A DNA stretch of 64,000 nucleotides from Pantanalinema sp. GBBB05 (GTDB lineage Bacteria; Cyanobacteriota; Cyanobacteriia; Leptolyngbyales; Leptolyngbyaceae), in the NCBI GenBank assembly GCA_016743235.1, contig VRZD01000020.1:61720-125719 (forward strand), read 5' to 3'. Of this stretch, positions 56,901-64,000 are shown piece after piece (positions within the stretch are counted from its first letter, which is position 1; each line of letters opens with the position of its first letter). The notes under the pieces were generated by a model. It had not been told where the DNA came from. It saw nothing but the letters and a program-made list of their open reading frames with translations, and made no database searches. The position numbers were made by a program, and so were the translations under genes.

Positions 56901-57952
56901 TTGGTAGTTGGTGCTTGCCGAAAGTAAACATCGGAAAGAAATGCTTGCTGAGTCTGTTTGGCTTGCTCTAAATAGCGATCGCTCAGGATCAGTGGCTTGG
57001 CGATTACGGGACTTTGGCGATCGGGATTGGGTGTCAAAGAATCATCCAAACTTATTGCTGGCACTGTGGCAGAGGCATCGACATTCAGCAATAGTTTTCC
57101 GGCTGCATCCATCACATGGATATGTTGAAAGTCTGGAAACGTTTGCCCAATTACCTCCGCACTTTGCTGTAAACTATCCAATCGAACTGGTTCCATCGCG
57201 GCTAGAGCCGCTAGTTTGGTGATGGCTTGCGCTCGTTGTTGGTACCAGAGTTGCGTTTCTGCCACTAAGTATTTAGAGATGACTCCTACACTAGCTTGAG
57301 CATCTGTTCGAATGTCGTTTACTACCTGCCGACTATCCAGAATAATCAAGCCTAGGGTGGGCAATAATACAAACGCCATAAATAGATTAAATAGCGTTTG
57401 CCGAAAGGGTAGAGTTTGAATGGCTGGTGGGCGATCAAGCCAATGATGAATGGGTAGATATGTGATCAATAGGCTGGCAATCAATACATTGAAAATGCCA
57501 TTAACGGGTTGCTTCAGTAATATGATTTGGGCTTGTATTGGATCAAGCTGAAGTATGATGGCATAAAACAACCAAACCAACGGCATTCCTATAAATAACC
57601 AGAACAACCCATCTAGCAGCACAATATTGCGATGGTAGCGGTGAAATAATCTACCAACAAATAGCGCCTCTACGGTGAAGGTGATGATGCTGTAGGGATG
57701 ATGCCAAATGATGTAAGTGCAAACTCCAGCAAGAAATCCGGCTAACGTTCCCCAAACAGTTCCATAGAGGCAGACTACAATCCAAACTGCAATCGAACCT
57801 AGAACAAAATCAATATTAAAAAATAATGTCCAACGAAAGTAATTACCTAAATATCCCAACGTCATGAGCAAAATTAGCCCCAATATTGCCCGTTGCGACA
57901 GGTCAAATTGGAACAATCGCCTGAAATGACGTAGATATTGAGCTAAATTCAT
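53939..57952 (-). CDS. Sensor histidine kinase, multi-domain (1337 aa)
   Basis: Order of domains: N-terminal multi-span membrane region (about residues 15-215), an extracytoplasmic Cache-like sensor (about 225-485, ending ALDQQTGWTVIVEISAAPYV), a second span (ALLLLICGLALVLASLVSR), HAMP, coiled coil, PAS (EERFRQMAENIREVFWMSSV ... DITERKQAEE), two GAF domains (VPILQGEDLWGLLIAHQCRS and DPQAILACPIIDDQGMLGNL), then HisKA (FLSTVSHELRTPIANMKMAI) and HATPase (LLNNACKYTPPGEH, GGTGLGLALVQKLAEHLG). No receiver is present. The gene overlaps the LeuA-like gene by 14 bp, so both should be on one transcript. Confidence 0.9.
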   Translation of the reverse strand: MNLAQYLRHFRRLFQFDLSQRAILGLILLMTLGYLGNYFRWTLFFNIDFVLGSIAVWIVVCLYGTVWGTLAGFLAGVCTYIIWHHPYSIITFTVEALFVGRLFHRYHRNIVLLDGLFWLFIGMPLVWLFYAIILQLDPIQAQIILLKQPVNGIFNVLIASLLITYLPIHHWLDRPPAIQTLPFRQTLFNLFMAFVLLPTLGLIILDSRQVVNDIRTDAQASVGVISKYLVAETQLWYQQRAQAITKLAALAAMEPVRLDSLQQSAEVIGQTFPDFQHIHVMDAAGKLLLNVDASATVPAISLDDSLTPNPDRQSPVIAKPLILSDRYLEQAKQTQQAFLSDVYFRQAPTTKSIAVLGVPIFRGQTFAGAVLAELDLSGLNTILKANFQEQPLGITLLDRQRTVITSTQNNWVAQPHFDRRQSGEIHPLASGVYHWLPTQGSRLVMVRWDNSFFIKEALDQQTGWTVIVEISAAPYVQHIEQVHTQNIALLLLICGLALVLASLVSRKIVNPIAQLAIVTTNLPHKLLEQEPIPWTDSRITELAALIHNFRAMAVVLKQKFLEIQHANETLEQRVQERTQALRYMNSELAAEIAERLQAEAALRESEERFRQMAENIREVFWMSSVDKQQLLYVSRAYEVVWGRSCESLYQFPQSFVESIHPDDRARILAAFPRQIQGDYNEEYRVIQPDGSERWIWDRAFPVRNAAGVIYRIVGVAQDITERKQAEEILRQQAERERLLATIAQRMRRSLNLEDILNTTVQEVRQLLQADRVLIYEICNGTGQVISEAAHPGYSRVLDQSLPEEMFPLECYQFYRQGSSRIVVDVETDDMSPCLVEVLRQLAVRSKLVVPILQGEDLWGLLIAHQCRSSRQWQSWEADLLRQLATQVAIAIQQSNLYQHEQRLNSILEAQVAERTTQLQQALTYEATLKRITDKVRDSLDESQILQTVVQELVESLKIDRCDMVLLNPDQTIVISHGLTTGTTATQAELNQTINFAAIYPQLLAGQSLQFCAVVPSAKVEDPQAILACPIIDDQGMLGNLQLFRQQAASFSESEIRLVLQVANQCAIAIRQARLYQAAQIQVQALEELNHLKDDFLSTVSHELRTPIANMKMAIHMLKLAATPDRYDRYLEILQSECIREADLINDLLDLQRLASGTKVLELEAIPLQTWVVEMIEPFQERTQNREQTLQVNLPKNLPTLVSDSACLHRILAELLNNACKYTPPGEHITLTIQVRPHSYNTEVARAEGLASSGIVQLIVCNSGVEIPGSELPRLFDKFYRVPGADRWKQGGTGLGLALVQKLAEHLGGTIRVESNSNRTCFTVELPIQTASASDATN

Positions 57953-58345
57953 GATCGGTTATCTAATCCTGATCTGACTGTACCTCGATCGCTCTTAAGC
58001 GGAGATCATTAACATAGTGACCTAAAGGGTGTAGTAAGATACCAGAGCTTAAGATTATGAATCCCTATAGCGTTTCAGTTACTTACAAGCTCTTAATAAA
58101 TTTCTACTCAACTCGAATTCACTTAGCATTTGAATCTTTACAGTAAAGACCCCGATCTTATTTTTGTAATACTTCTTAATATTATAAATATGAGTATGGA
58201 TCGCTCTGACTATTAGAAACTCGTTAAAGCACAATTATGGGTTACTTGCAGTAATTACAATGTTTTAACTGTAATTAGTTTGTCTAAGTTTACACTTTTA
58301 CTGACCTTTACAACTTATCTAATGACATCTCATGATTTGCCAAAA
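57953..58345. other. AT-rich intergenic region upstream of the kinase
   Basis: I see no gene in this stretch. It should contain the minus-strand promoter of the sensor kinase. Several AT-rich -10-like boxes occur, but none stands out. Confidence 0.4.
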
Positions 58346-58390
58346 CGCCTCACTTTTCGGTCAACTTATGTATGAGCGAAAGGTGAGGCG
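58346..58390 (-). terminator. Rho-independent terminator of the MATE gene
   Basis: CGCCTCACTTTTCG pairs with CGAAAGGTGAGGCG (one G-U) across 17 bases. On the minus strand the stem is followed by TTTT. It lies 20 bp after the MATE stop. Confidence 0.75.
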
Positions 58391-58410
58391 TAAAAGTCGA
58401 ATTAATTGAG

Positions 58411-59829
58411 TCATGGCAGGTTAGAAGATTGACGGGGAATCAATGCTGCCGTTGAATGGGTCGCATGGATCAAGCGATCGCTTAAGTGCAGGAACCGAAT
58501 GGTCAAAACAACAGCGGCGACCAAAAGACCGATCGCCAAGCCCCACCACAGACCTACTCCAGCAAATCCCAGGGGGATGCCTAACAAATAGCCTGTTGTT
58601 AACCCAATGCACCAGTAAGCGAAAAAGCCGATCGCCATTGGTATGCGCGTATCCTTCAGCCCCCTTAATGCCCCTGCCGCTGTTACTTGCAATCCATCCA
58701 CAATTTGAAATACGGCTGCCACTCCTAATAATCGCCTTGCCAGATGCACAACGGCGTTGTTGGCAGGATTATGTACATCCAAATATAACGCCACAATTCG
58801 GTCAGGTACGAACCAAAATAAAACGCCCATGATTGCCATGAACAAGCCACCCAAGCCAATCCCAACTAAGCCAGCCAGACGCATTCCTCTCACATCCCCT
58901 TGACCACCAAGTTGCCCCACCCGAACCGTGGTGGCAAAGGAAATACCTAGTGCGCCAGTAAAGGTAATTGCTGCAGTTTGCAAGGCGATCTGGTGCGCTG
59001 CGAGCGTCACGGTTCCTAACTGTCCCATGAGAAATGTAGTGATCGTAAATAGTCCGGTTTCCACCATGACTAAACCACCGATCGGCAATCCCACAAGCAA
59101 TAACTCTCGCATCACTTTGCTTTGGAATTGCTGCAATTGATGAAAGATTTGATAGGAGCGGAGAGTTGGGTTCCAGAGCGCATAGCCCGTTAAGGCTAGA
59201 AACATGCTCCATAACGATAATGTACTCGCCCAACCAATTCCGGCTAGCCCCAACGCTGGCAACCCAAATTTGCCAAACATGAGGACATAATTACCACCAA
59301 TATTCAGCAAAGTGCCAGCAATCACGATCACCATAATCGGTCGAGGTTGTGATAACGCGGAGACAAAGCTGCGGAGCACGGCAAATGCCAGCGCCGGAAA
59401 ACAGCCCCAGACGATCGCTCGCAGATAAACTTCCGCTAACCTAGCGGTCTCCGGAGTTTGCCCCAACTGTTGCAGCAAGGCATTGCCATTCCAGAGAATC
59501 AGCATCAGGGGAATAGTCATTATGACAGCTAACCACAGTCCTTGCCGAGTAACTTGCGCTGCTTGCTGAGGCTGCTGGGCACCATAAGCTTCGGCAACCA
59601 GGGGACTCACAGCAGACAAGATGGCACTAGTAATCAGCACTAAACCATTAAAGGTTACGGCTCCCAGCCCGCCCGCCGCGATCGTGGTACTGCCCAAGAC
59701 ACCCATCATCACAGTATCGACAAACCCGGTTGCCGATTGAGCAAGTTGCGCTCCCGCTAGCGGGAGCGCCAGAATTAAACTTTCCCTGACTTCAGTCAGT
59801 AGTCGGGATTTTGTTGGTAGATAGTTCAT
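58411..59829 (-). CDS. MATE-family efflux transporter
   Basis: A 472-residue protein with twelve hydrophobic spans in two homologous halves (LPLAGAQLAQSATGFVDTVM in the first half; LLVGLPIGGLVMVETGLFTI in the second). The segment GLLGGLGAVTFNGLVLIT-like and GALGISFATTVRVGQLGGQG are typical of the NorM group of Na+ or H+ drug/organic-cation exporters. Length is standard. The 210 bp upstream to the carbonic anhydrase stop hold nothing clear. Confidence 0.9.
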   Translation of the reverse strand: MNYLPTKSRLLTEVRESLILALPLAGAQLAQSATGFVDTVMMGVLGSTTIAAGGLGAVTFNGLVLITSAILSAVSPLVAEAYGAQQPQQAAQVTRQGLWLAVIMTIPLMLILWNGNALLQQLGQTPETARLAEVYLRAIVWGCFPALAFAVLRSFVSALSQPRPIMVIVIAGTLLNIGGNYVLMFGKFGLPALGLAGIGWASTLSLWSMFLALTGYALWNPTLRSYQIFHQLQQFQSKVMRELLLVGLPIGGLVMVETGLFTITTFLMGQLGTVTLAAHQIALQTAAITFTGALGISFATTVRVGQLGGQGDVRGMRLAGLVGIGLGGLFMAIMGVLFWFVPDRIVALYLDVHNPANNAVVHLARRLLGVAAVFQIVDGLQVTAAGALRGLKDTRIPMAIGFFAYWCIGLTTGYLLGIPLGFAGVGLWWGLAIGLLVAAVVLTIRFLHLSDRLIHATHSTAALIPRQSSNLP

Positions 59830-60042
59830 GAATTACGGACATAGGAATAGCGGGAAGGCACAAGCAAACCGGGACTACTTGAACATAGTCAGAATCAACC
59901 CTTGTTGTTAGAAGTCACTAGAGACAATCGCTAGGAACTCCTGCAACACGCACCATCAGACTTTGTAATACAAGTAGCATAATGCTACATCTTCCCCTAG
60001 ACCGATTCCTGCTACTACCCCCAGTTGGGTGACCCCTCTCGG

Positions 60043-60750
60043 TTAAAGGATGGTGACAGTTCCCGTATCCAGGTCATAGCGACCAGCCACAATTTTCAAC
60101 TTGCCAGACTGGAGGCGTTCCGCTAACAAAGACGATCGCCGCAATTGATCAATCTGATAGTGAACATTGGCTGTCACCGCGCGATCGATCCCGTCAGGCG
60201 TAGGTTTCTCTAGCCCAGTCAAGGCGGGCTGAATTGCTTTCACAAAGGTACTAATATCACCTGGCAAGGCTTCTTTTTGTACAGCTGCCGTCACGGCTCC
60301 ACATCGTTCATGCCCCAATACCATAAGTAATGGGCTGCCCAACAACCCCACCGCATATTCAATACTACCGATCGCTTCTGGTGTGGCAATATTTCCAGCA
60401 ATTCGAATATCAAAAATATCCCCAATCCCTTGATCAAATAGGATTTCAGCGGGTACCCGCGAGTCTGCGCAACTCAGGACCGTAGCAAAGGGGTGTTGCG
60501 CTTGAGCAACTTCCAATAAGCGGGCTTGAGATTGGTGAGGATGTTGTGATTCCTGCTTGACAAAGCGTTGATTCCCTTCCAGCAACTTTTGCAGAGCGGC
60601 ATCTGGGCTAAGTGCGGCTGGAAGTTCGGCAGCTTGAGCTAATTTGGTTTGCCAAAATAAATCGCGAGTAGTTATCCCTAAACCAACGACCCCGATCGCT
60701 CCCCGCTTCAAAAAAGTACGCCGCCCACCGAAATTCTGCCCTTGGCTCAT
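60043..60750 (-). CDS. Tat-exported beta carbonic anhydrase (EcaB-like)
   Basis: Interconverts CO2 and bicarbonate. The zinc ligands are clear: Cys and Asp in TVLSCADSRVPAEI and His/Cys in VLGHERCGAVTAAV. The N terminus from MSQGQNFGGRRTFLKRGAIG has a twin-arginine signal, RRTFLK, and a cleavage-like AQAAE, so the enzyme should be periplasmic or lumenal, as for cyanobacterial EcaB. I chose the ATG at 60750. It is on the same strand as sbtB and sbtA, downstream, with a 430-bp gap. Confidence 0.85.
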   Translation of the reverse strand: MSQGQNFGGRRTFLKRGAIGVVGLGITTRDLFWQTKLAQAAELPAALSPDAALQKLLEGNQRFVKQESQHPHQSQARLLEVAQAQHPFATVLSCADSRVPAEILFDQGIGDIFDIRIAGNIATPEAIGSIEYAVGLLGSPLLMVLGHERCGAVTAAVQKEALPGDISTFVKAIQPALTGLEKPTPDGIDRAVTANVHYQIDQLRRSSLLAERLQSGKLKIVAGRYDLDTGTVTIL

Positions 60751-60774
60751 ATCCACTCTCCTAAAAAACTCCAT

Positions 60775-61183
60775 CTGTAATTTTTCTGGCGATGGTTAAT
60801 CGCTGTAAGGGCGGGGGTGTCCACCCTGACGATCGCCTCAATTCAGTTGTTGACTCAATCAGCCACAAGACCTGCTTGAAAAGCATCCCGTCCCCTTGCC
60901 CCTGTCTCTGCTTCCGGTATGTATATAGGCTTAGCCTGATTGCAACTTTCAATCCTAGAGGCAATGGAGGAAGTTTGGGCAACAAGGTTGATGTCTCAAA
61001 CATCCTCCATTCAACATCGCCAGAGATTTTCATAAACGAAAAACCAGAGAAAAACCACACCTTTATTAAGAGGGCTATGGCTAGCTGGATTCATTTTTAC
61101 TACTAAAGAATTTAGAAATGCCAAATTAAAAATTGCACCTATAGTTACCATTTTTAATTGCCATTTTCCTACTCTCTATTAGC
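60775..61183. other. Gap between sbtB and the carbonic anhydrase gene
   Basis: No gene is supported. A minus-strand frame runs through part of it but has no homology or ribosome binding site that I trust. It probably holds the terminator of sbtAB and the carbonic anhydrase promoter. Confidence 0.35.
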
Positions 61184-61498
61184 TTACAGTGATGCAATAC
61201 ATTTGACTGAGCGAATTTCCATCACATCCGAAATATAACAAGTCCCTCCAAACTTATTCAAGAGAGGTCTAATATGCTCTATCACTGGCTTAATTTGTTC
61301 TGGCATGCAAAACGCAATGATATAGACATTATCTAGCATGGTCATGTCTAAGTCTTCTGTTGAATCTCCCCGTAACCCTTTGCCAGAGACATTGCGAATC
61401 ACTGCATGACCATGGACACCGGCATGATCCAATCCATCCAAAATCTTGCTTAATTCAAATGAATTAGCAATAATTTCTATCTTTTTAACGAGGTGCAT
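61184..61498 (-). CDS. sbtB: PII-like regulator of bicarbonate transport, SbtB
   Basis: A 104-residue PII-like trimer subunit (MHLVKKIEIIANSFELSKIL, AVIRNVSGKGLRGDSTEDLD, VYIIAFCMPEQIKPVIEHIR). The Gly-rich stretch and T-loop-like GKGLRGDSTEDL suit SbtB, which binds cAMP/adenine nucleotides and inhibits SbtA. Start at 61498, 5 bp after the sbtA stop. A C-terminal Cys (VKCIASL) is present. Confidence 0.85.
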   Translation of the reverse strand: MHLVKKIEIIANSFELSKILDGLDHAGVHGHAVIRNVSGKGLRGDSTEDLDMTMLDNVYIIAFCMPEQIKPVIEHIRPLLNKFGGTCYISDVMEIRSVKCIASL

Positions 61499-61503
61499 AT
61501 GGA

Positions 61504-62475
61504 TTACCCCCACAATAAATTAATTCCGTACAAATAAAGTGGAATGCCCACAATAATATTGAACGGAAAAGTGACTGCCAAAGCTGTAGAAACATACAAG
61601 CTAGGATTGGCTTCTGGCACCGTTAATCGCATAGCGGCTGGAACAGCAATATAAGAAGCGCTAGCAGATAGCACTGCAAACAATAAAGCATTCCCTTGCG
61701 ACATCCCAATCAACTTGGCGAGCAGTAGCCCAATTCCAGCATTCAGTATTGGAATCAGTATGGCAAAAGAGATCAAAAAAGCCCCAGTTTTTTGTAAGTC
61801 TTTAAGTCTGCGGGCAGCTACTAGCCCCATATCTAGTAGAAAGAAGGTGAGAACCCCATAGAACATGCTTTGAGTAAACGGAGATAAAACCTCCCAACCA
61901 TGCTCTCCAGTCAGCACTCCAATCAGTAGACTGCCCACCAGCAGAAACACAGAGCTGTTAAGAAATGCTTCTTTCAAGACCTCAGACCAGGAAAAGTCTC
62001 GATCGCCTTGATCTGCTGTGAATAGATTTACCAGAATCAAGCCCACAATAATGGCCGGGGACTCCATTAATGCTAGCGCTGCCACCATGTAACCATCAAA
62101 TGCCATCCCCAATTCGCTCAGAAAGGCACTGGCTGTAATAAAAGTTACGGCGCTGATGGAGCCATATGTTGCCGCGATCGCAGCGGCATCATAAGTGTCT
62201 AACTTCAACCTCAGGATAAAGAAGGTATAAAGTGGCACAAAACATGCCATCAGCATGGCGGCCAAAATCGTTAGAATCACTTCCTGCGTAACACCACTTT
62301 TAACCAGTTCGACTCCACCCTTAAACCCGATCGATAGTAAAAGATACAGCGAAAAGAGTTTCGGGACAGGTGCTGGGATTTCTAGATCAGACTTCACCAA
62401 AACGGCAGTCATTCCCAAGAAAAAGAACAGAATGGGTGGATTCAGGATATTGGATACAATTAAACTGGCATCCAT
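61504..62475 (-). CDS. sbtA: Sodium-dependent bicarbonate transporter SbtA
   Basis: A 323-residue membrane protein (SBT family, about ten spans) importing bicarbonate with Na+ as part of the CO2-concentrating mechanism. MDASLIVSNILNPPILFFFL at the start and LFSLYLLLSIGFKGGVELVK, SPAIIVGLILVNLF, then FAVLSASASYIAVPAAMRLT near the end are characteristic. The ATG at 62475 is preceded by GGAGGG. It is directly followed by sbtB. Confidence 0.9.
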   Translation of the reverse strand: MDASLIVSNILNPPILFFFLGMTAVLVKSDLEIPAPVPKLFSLYLLLSIGFKGGVELVKSGVTQEVILTILAAMLMACFVPLYTFFILRLKLDTYDAAAIAATYGSISAVTFITASAFLSELGMAFDGYMVAALALMESPAIIVGLILVNLFTADQGDRDFSWSEVLKEAFLNSSVFLLVGSLLIGVLTGEHGWEVLSPFTQSMFYGVLTFFLLDMGLVAARRLKDLQKTGAFLISFAILIPILNAGIGLLLAKLIGMSQGNALLFAVLSASASYIAVPAAMRLTVPEANPSLYVSTALAVTFPFNIIVGIPLYLYGINLLWG

Positions 62476-63659
62476 ATCATCCCTCCCCACACTGAACAAT
62501 CGCAAACTTAAGAAAACTTCGCATTATCATCTACTGACGGTAACGATTGGATCATGATGTATCGTGTCCTGTTACCTAATGTCAATGAAATGCCTATTAT
62601 TTCTTCATAACCTAATATTATCTCGCCGCGAATAATTGGCAGATTCAGATTTGCCCTTATTTTAGGTAGGCATGGATCTGACCTCAAAGGTTCATCAGAG
62701 CTGCAAAAGTTTACAGTATTAACTAAATTCGACCCTTGCCTGGACAACAGGTTTGTAGATAAATCTATATATTCAATTCAGGCTGCCTGAATTAATTCAT
62801 TCTTTGTTCCTGTTACAGCACTCTTTGATGCTGTGAGCTAATGAGCTACTGCCTAGACTGTTTGGGTGGTTCACGCCCTTTGGATGCTTGCCTTTGTGAA
62901 TTGTTGGTACAGGCAATCATTTGATGAGATTGGCTGTAGTAACGGTGGGTTTATTCCATCGGTAATCACTCTCGCCACGCGGTGTTAGCAGTCTTTTTCC
63001 GGCGTGTGACGATCGCCTCCAGGCTGGTTTTTGGGCAGGGCGTGTATCCTGGCAAAACATCTACCAGACTTGACTGAGCTGTCTCTCATATAGTGCTAGG
63101 AGAAGCGGTACTCAACCTTCCCTTGCACCATAAAGGTACAGGCTTCTATCAGGAATACACCGTGCTTGGGTTATAGCATTTGTTTACATCAATGTACTAA
63201 GGCTGGAGCCTGTTTCGTGAGCATTGCTCCAGCAATAATTAATAGAGCCGACTGTTGAAGAATTATATGAAGAAATGTGCTAAATCCCAGCCAGCTAAAT
63301 TGATAGAGACTGACGTATGAAGAGGCATATTAATTATTGGAACAGACTATATTTTTTACTAACTATCTATTCTAGATTGAGTATTTTGCCATGGCAGATA
63401 ACAAAATGGCTGGGTGGAAAACCAATAAACTCAGGTTTTAGCTAATCTCTATACAGTTAAAATTCACTCGTTCAAATTAATTTCAAAAATTCAAATTAGC
63501 TTTTTTAAAGATAGGAAGCCAGGAGCCATATAGAGCATTAACCTAACTAGACCTTTAGGTTAACAGCGAGTGACCTGGCTCCTGACTAGTTCTGACATAG
63601 GTAAAAGGTAGATGCTAGAAGTGATGTTCTAAGTGTCTTGCTCGGATTGCCCTAACAGC
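62476..63659. other. Non-coding region upstream of sbtA with palindromes
   Basis: No convincing gene over about 1.2 kb. The part next to 62475 should hold the sbtA promoter. A 19-bp palindrome, AATTCAGGC-T-GCCTGAATT, lies at 62775-62793. A nested hairpin occupies 63520-63584: outer CAGGAGCCA/TGGCTCCTG, inner TTAACCTAA (63538) with TTAGGTTAA (63555). A CAGCA...TGCTG hairpin lies near 62816. No homology to known RNAs is evident. Confidence 0.4.
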
Positions 63660-63875
63660 TTAGAACAATTTTGGAAACCAGCGTTCTCCAGGTGTTCTGC
63701 CGCCCTCATCATTACTACCACCATGAGGTTGAGACTTGCCAGGATCAGCATACTCTATTCCGTTGCCAATTCCTTGGTTAGCGTGACGGGTGACTATGGG
63801 TTCAGGTTCGGGTTCTATAACTCCACCATAACCACCGTAACCAGAATAATCATAGGAAGCAACAAAGGTATTAAC
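63660..63875 (-). CDS. Short Gly-rich reading frame without a canonical start
   Basis: On the minus strand a frame of 71 codons reads VNTFVASYDYSGYGGYGGVI, then EPEPEPIVTRHANQGIGNGI, EYADPGKSQPHGGSNDEGG and RTPGERWFPKLF before TAA at 63660-63662. It looks like real protein. AAGGAGGTGA (63885-63894 on the complement), a perfect ribosome binding site, lies 9 bp before the GTT at 63875, but no ATG, GTG or TTG exists there, and a TGA sits 4 codons upstream. It may be a degraded gene or have a rare start. Confidence 0.35.
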   Translation of the reverse strand, partial: VNTFVASYDYSGYGGYGGVIEPEPEPIVTRHANQGIGNGIEYADPGKSQPHGGSNDEGGRTPGERWFPKLF

Positions 63876-64000
63876 GGGTGCGTGTCACCTCCTTGAGAGG
63901 AAAATAGATTACAACTGGTTGTTGAGATAAGCACAACGATGAGCTAGAACGGTTGGAACATGCTCCGTCTTCCACCGTGCCCCCGAAATCTTCAGCCGAC

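Noticed and set aside
60761..61060. Minus-strand 99-codon frame upstream of the carbonic anhydrase
   Set aside because: Low-complexity, no motif, overlaps the carbonic anhydrase 5' region; more likely leader DNA.
62508..62747. Minus-strand 79-codon frame upstream of sbtA
   Set aside because: No recognisable protein features and it occupies the expected sbtA promoter region.
63885..63894. TCACCTCCTT on the plus strand as a 16S rRNA 3' end
   Set aside because: No other rRNA sequence surrounds it; it is the complement of a ribosome binding site.
63633..63896. Plus-strand 87-codon frame
   Set aside because: The minus strand of the same stretch reads as a more protein-like Gly/Pro/Asn sequence with a ribosome binding site, so the plus frame is a shadow.
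1..64000. tRNA or rRNA genes, including a tRNA attachment site
   Set aside because: I saw no tRNA-like cloverleaf or rRNA sequence; the integration junction is in recQ instead.

Overview
The window looks cyanobacterial. The HIP1-type octamer GCGATCGC is dense on both strands, and the right-hand genes include the bicarbonate transporter pair sbtA/sbtB, a Tat-exported beta carbonic anhydrase and a thylakoid photosystem I accumulation factor. A filamentous or Leptolyngbya-like genus is plausible, but the sequence alone does not fix it.

Positions 1 to about 45731 are the right part of a large phage-like mobile element; its left end lies outside the window. Its right border cuts a recQ-type helicase gene. 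The helicase reads normally up to CTNAFGMGI and then runs into element DNA, where a large serine recombinase resembling XisF (the fdxN-element excisase of Nostoc) starts 20 bp inside the truncated tail. Excision should rejoin recQ, whose 3' part should lie at the unseen left end.

Layout of the element. 1-4601: terminase small subunit and the start of the large subunit (minus), a plus-strand set (membrane protein, radical SAM enzyme, ASCH-like protein), then a ParB-like protein and a methyltransferase-like protein (minus). 4669-10558: DUF935-type portal, small proteins, prohead protease, candidate decoration protein and gpE-like major capsid protein. No tail genes are visible. 11652-17396: a minus-strand membrane operon with a P-loop ATPase and an M23/trypsin-like double protease. 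17555-27000: regulators (PadR, three XRE-type, degenerate receiver), small early genes, a NUMOD-like protein and a RecT/ERF-like annealing protein. 27066-41403: a long plus-strand operon with a sigma-70 factor carrying a coiled-coil extension, a lambda-O-like replication protein whose gene contains iterons, DnaB helicase, an adenine methyltransferase fused to other domains, a C5 methyltransferase overlapping a PD-(D/E)XK nuclease, and a string of tiny zinc-ribbon and other proteins. 41405-45690: a second PadR locus with a strongly structured, probably non-coding transcript, a frameshifted rolling-circle Rep gene, palindromes and the recombinase.

The most unusual feature is a 23-bp palindrome present in ten copies, all in the element. 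Seven copies sit at 3' ends of genes, right after terminators or sharing bases with stop codons. Three lie inside genes, always in the frame that reads KSATVADL, and because of its symmetry the palindrome encodes that peptide in either orientation.

Positions 45731-64000 are host chromosome: truncated recQ, a TPR-like membrane protein, a Fur-family regulator, the PSI accumulation factor, several small proteins, UspA, a short LeuA-like aldolase overlapping a 1337-residue sensor kinase, a MATE transporter, and the carbonic anhydrase-sbtB-sbtA inorganic-carbon cluster. The last 1.5 kb holds little recognisable coding sequence.
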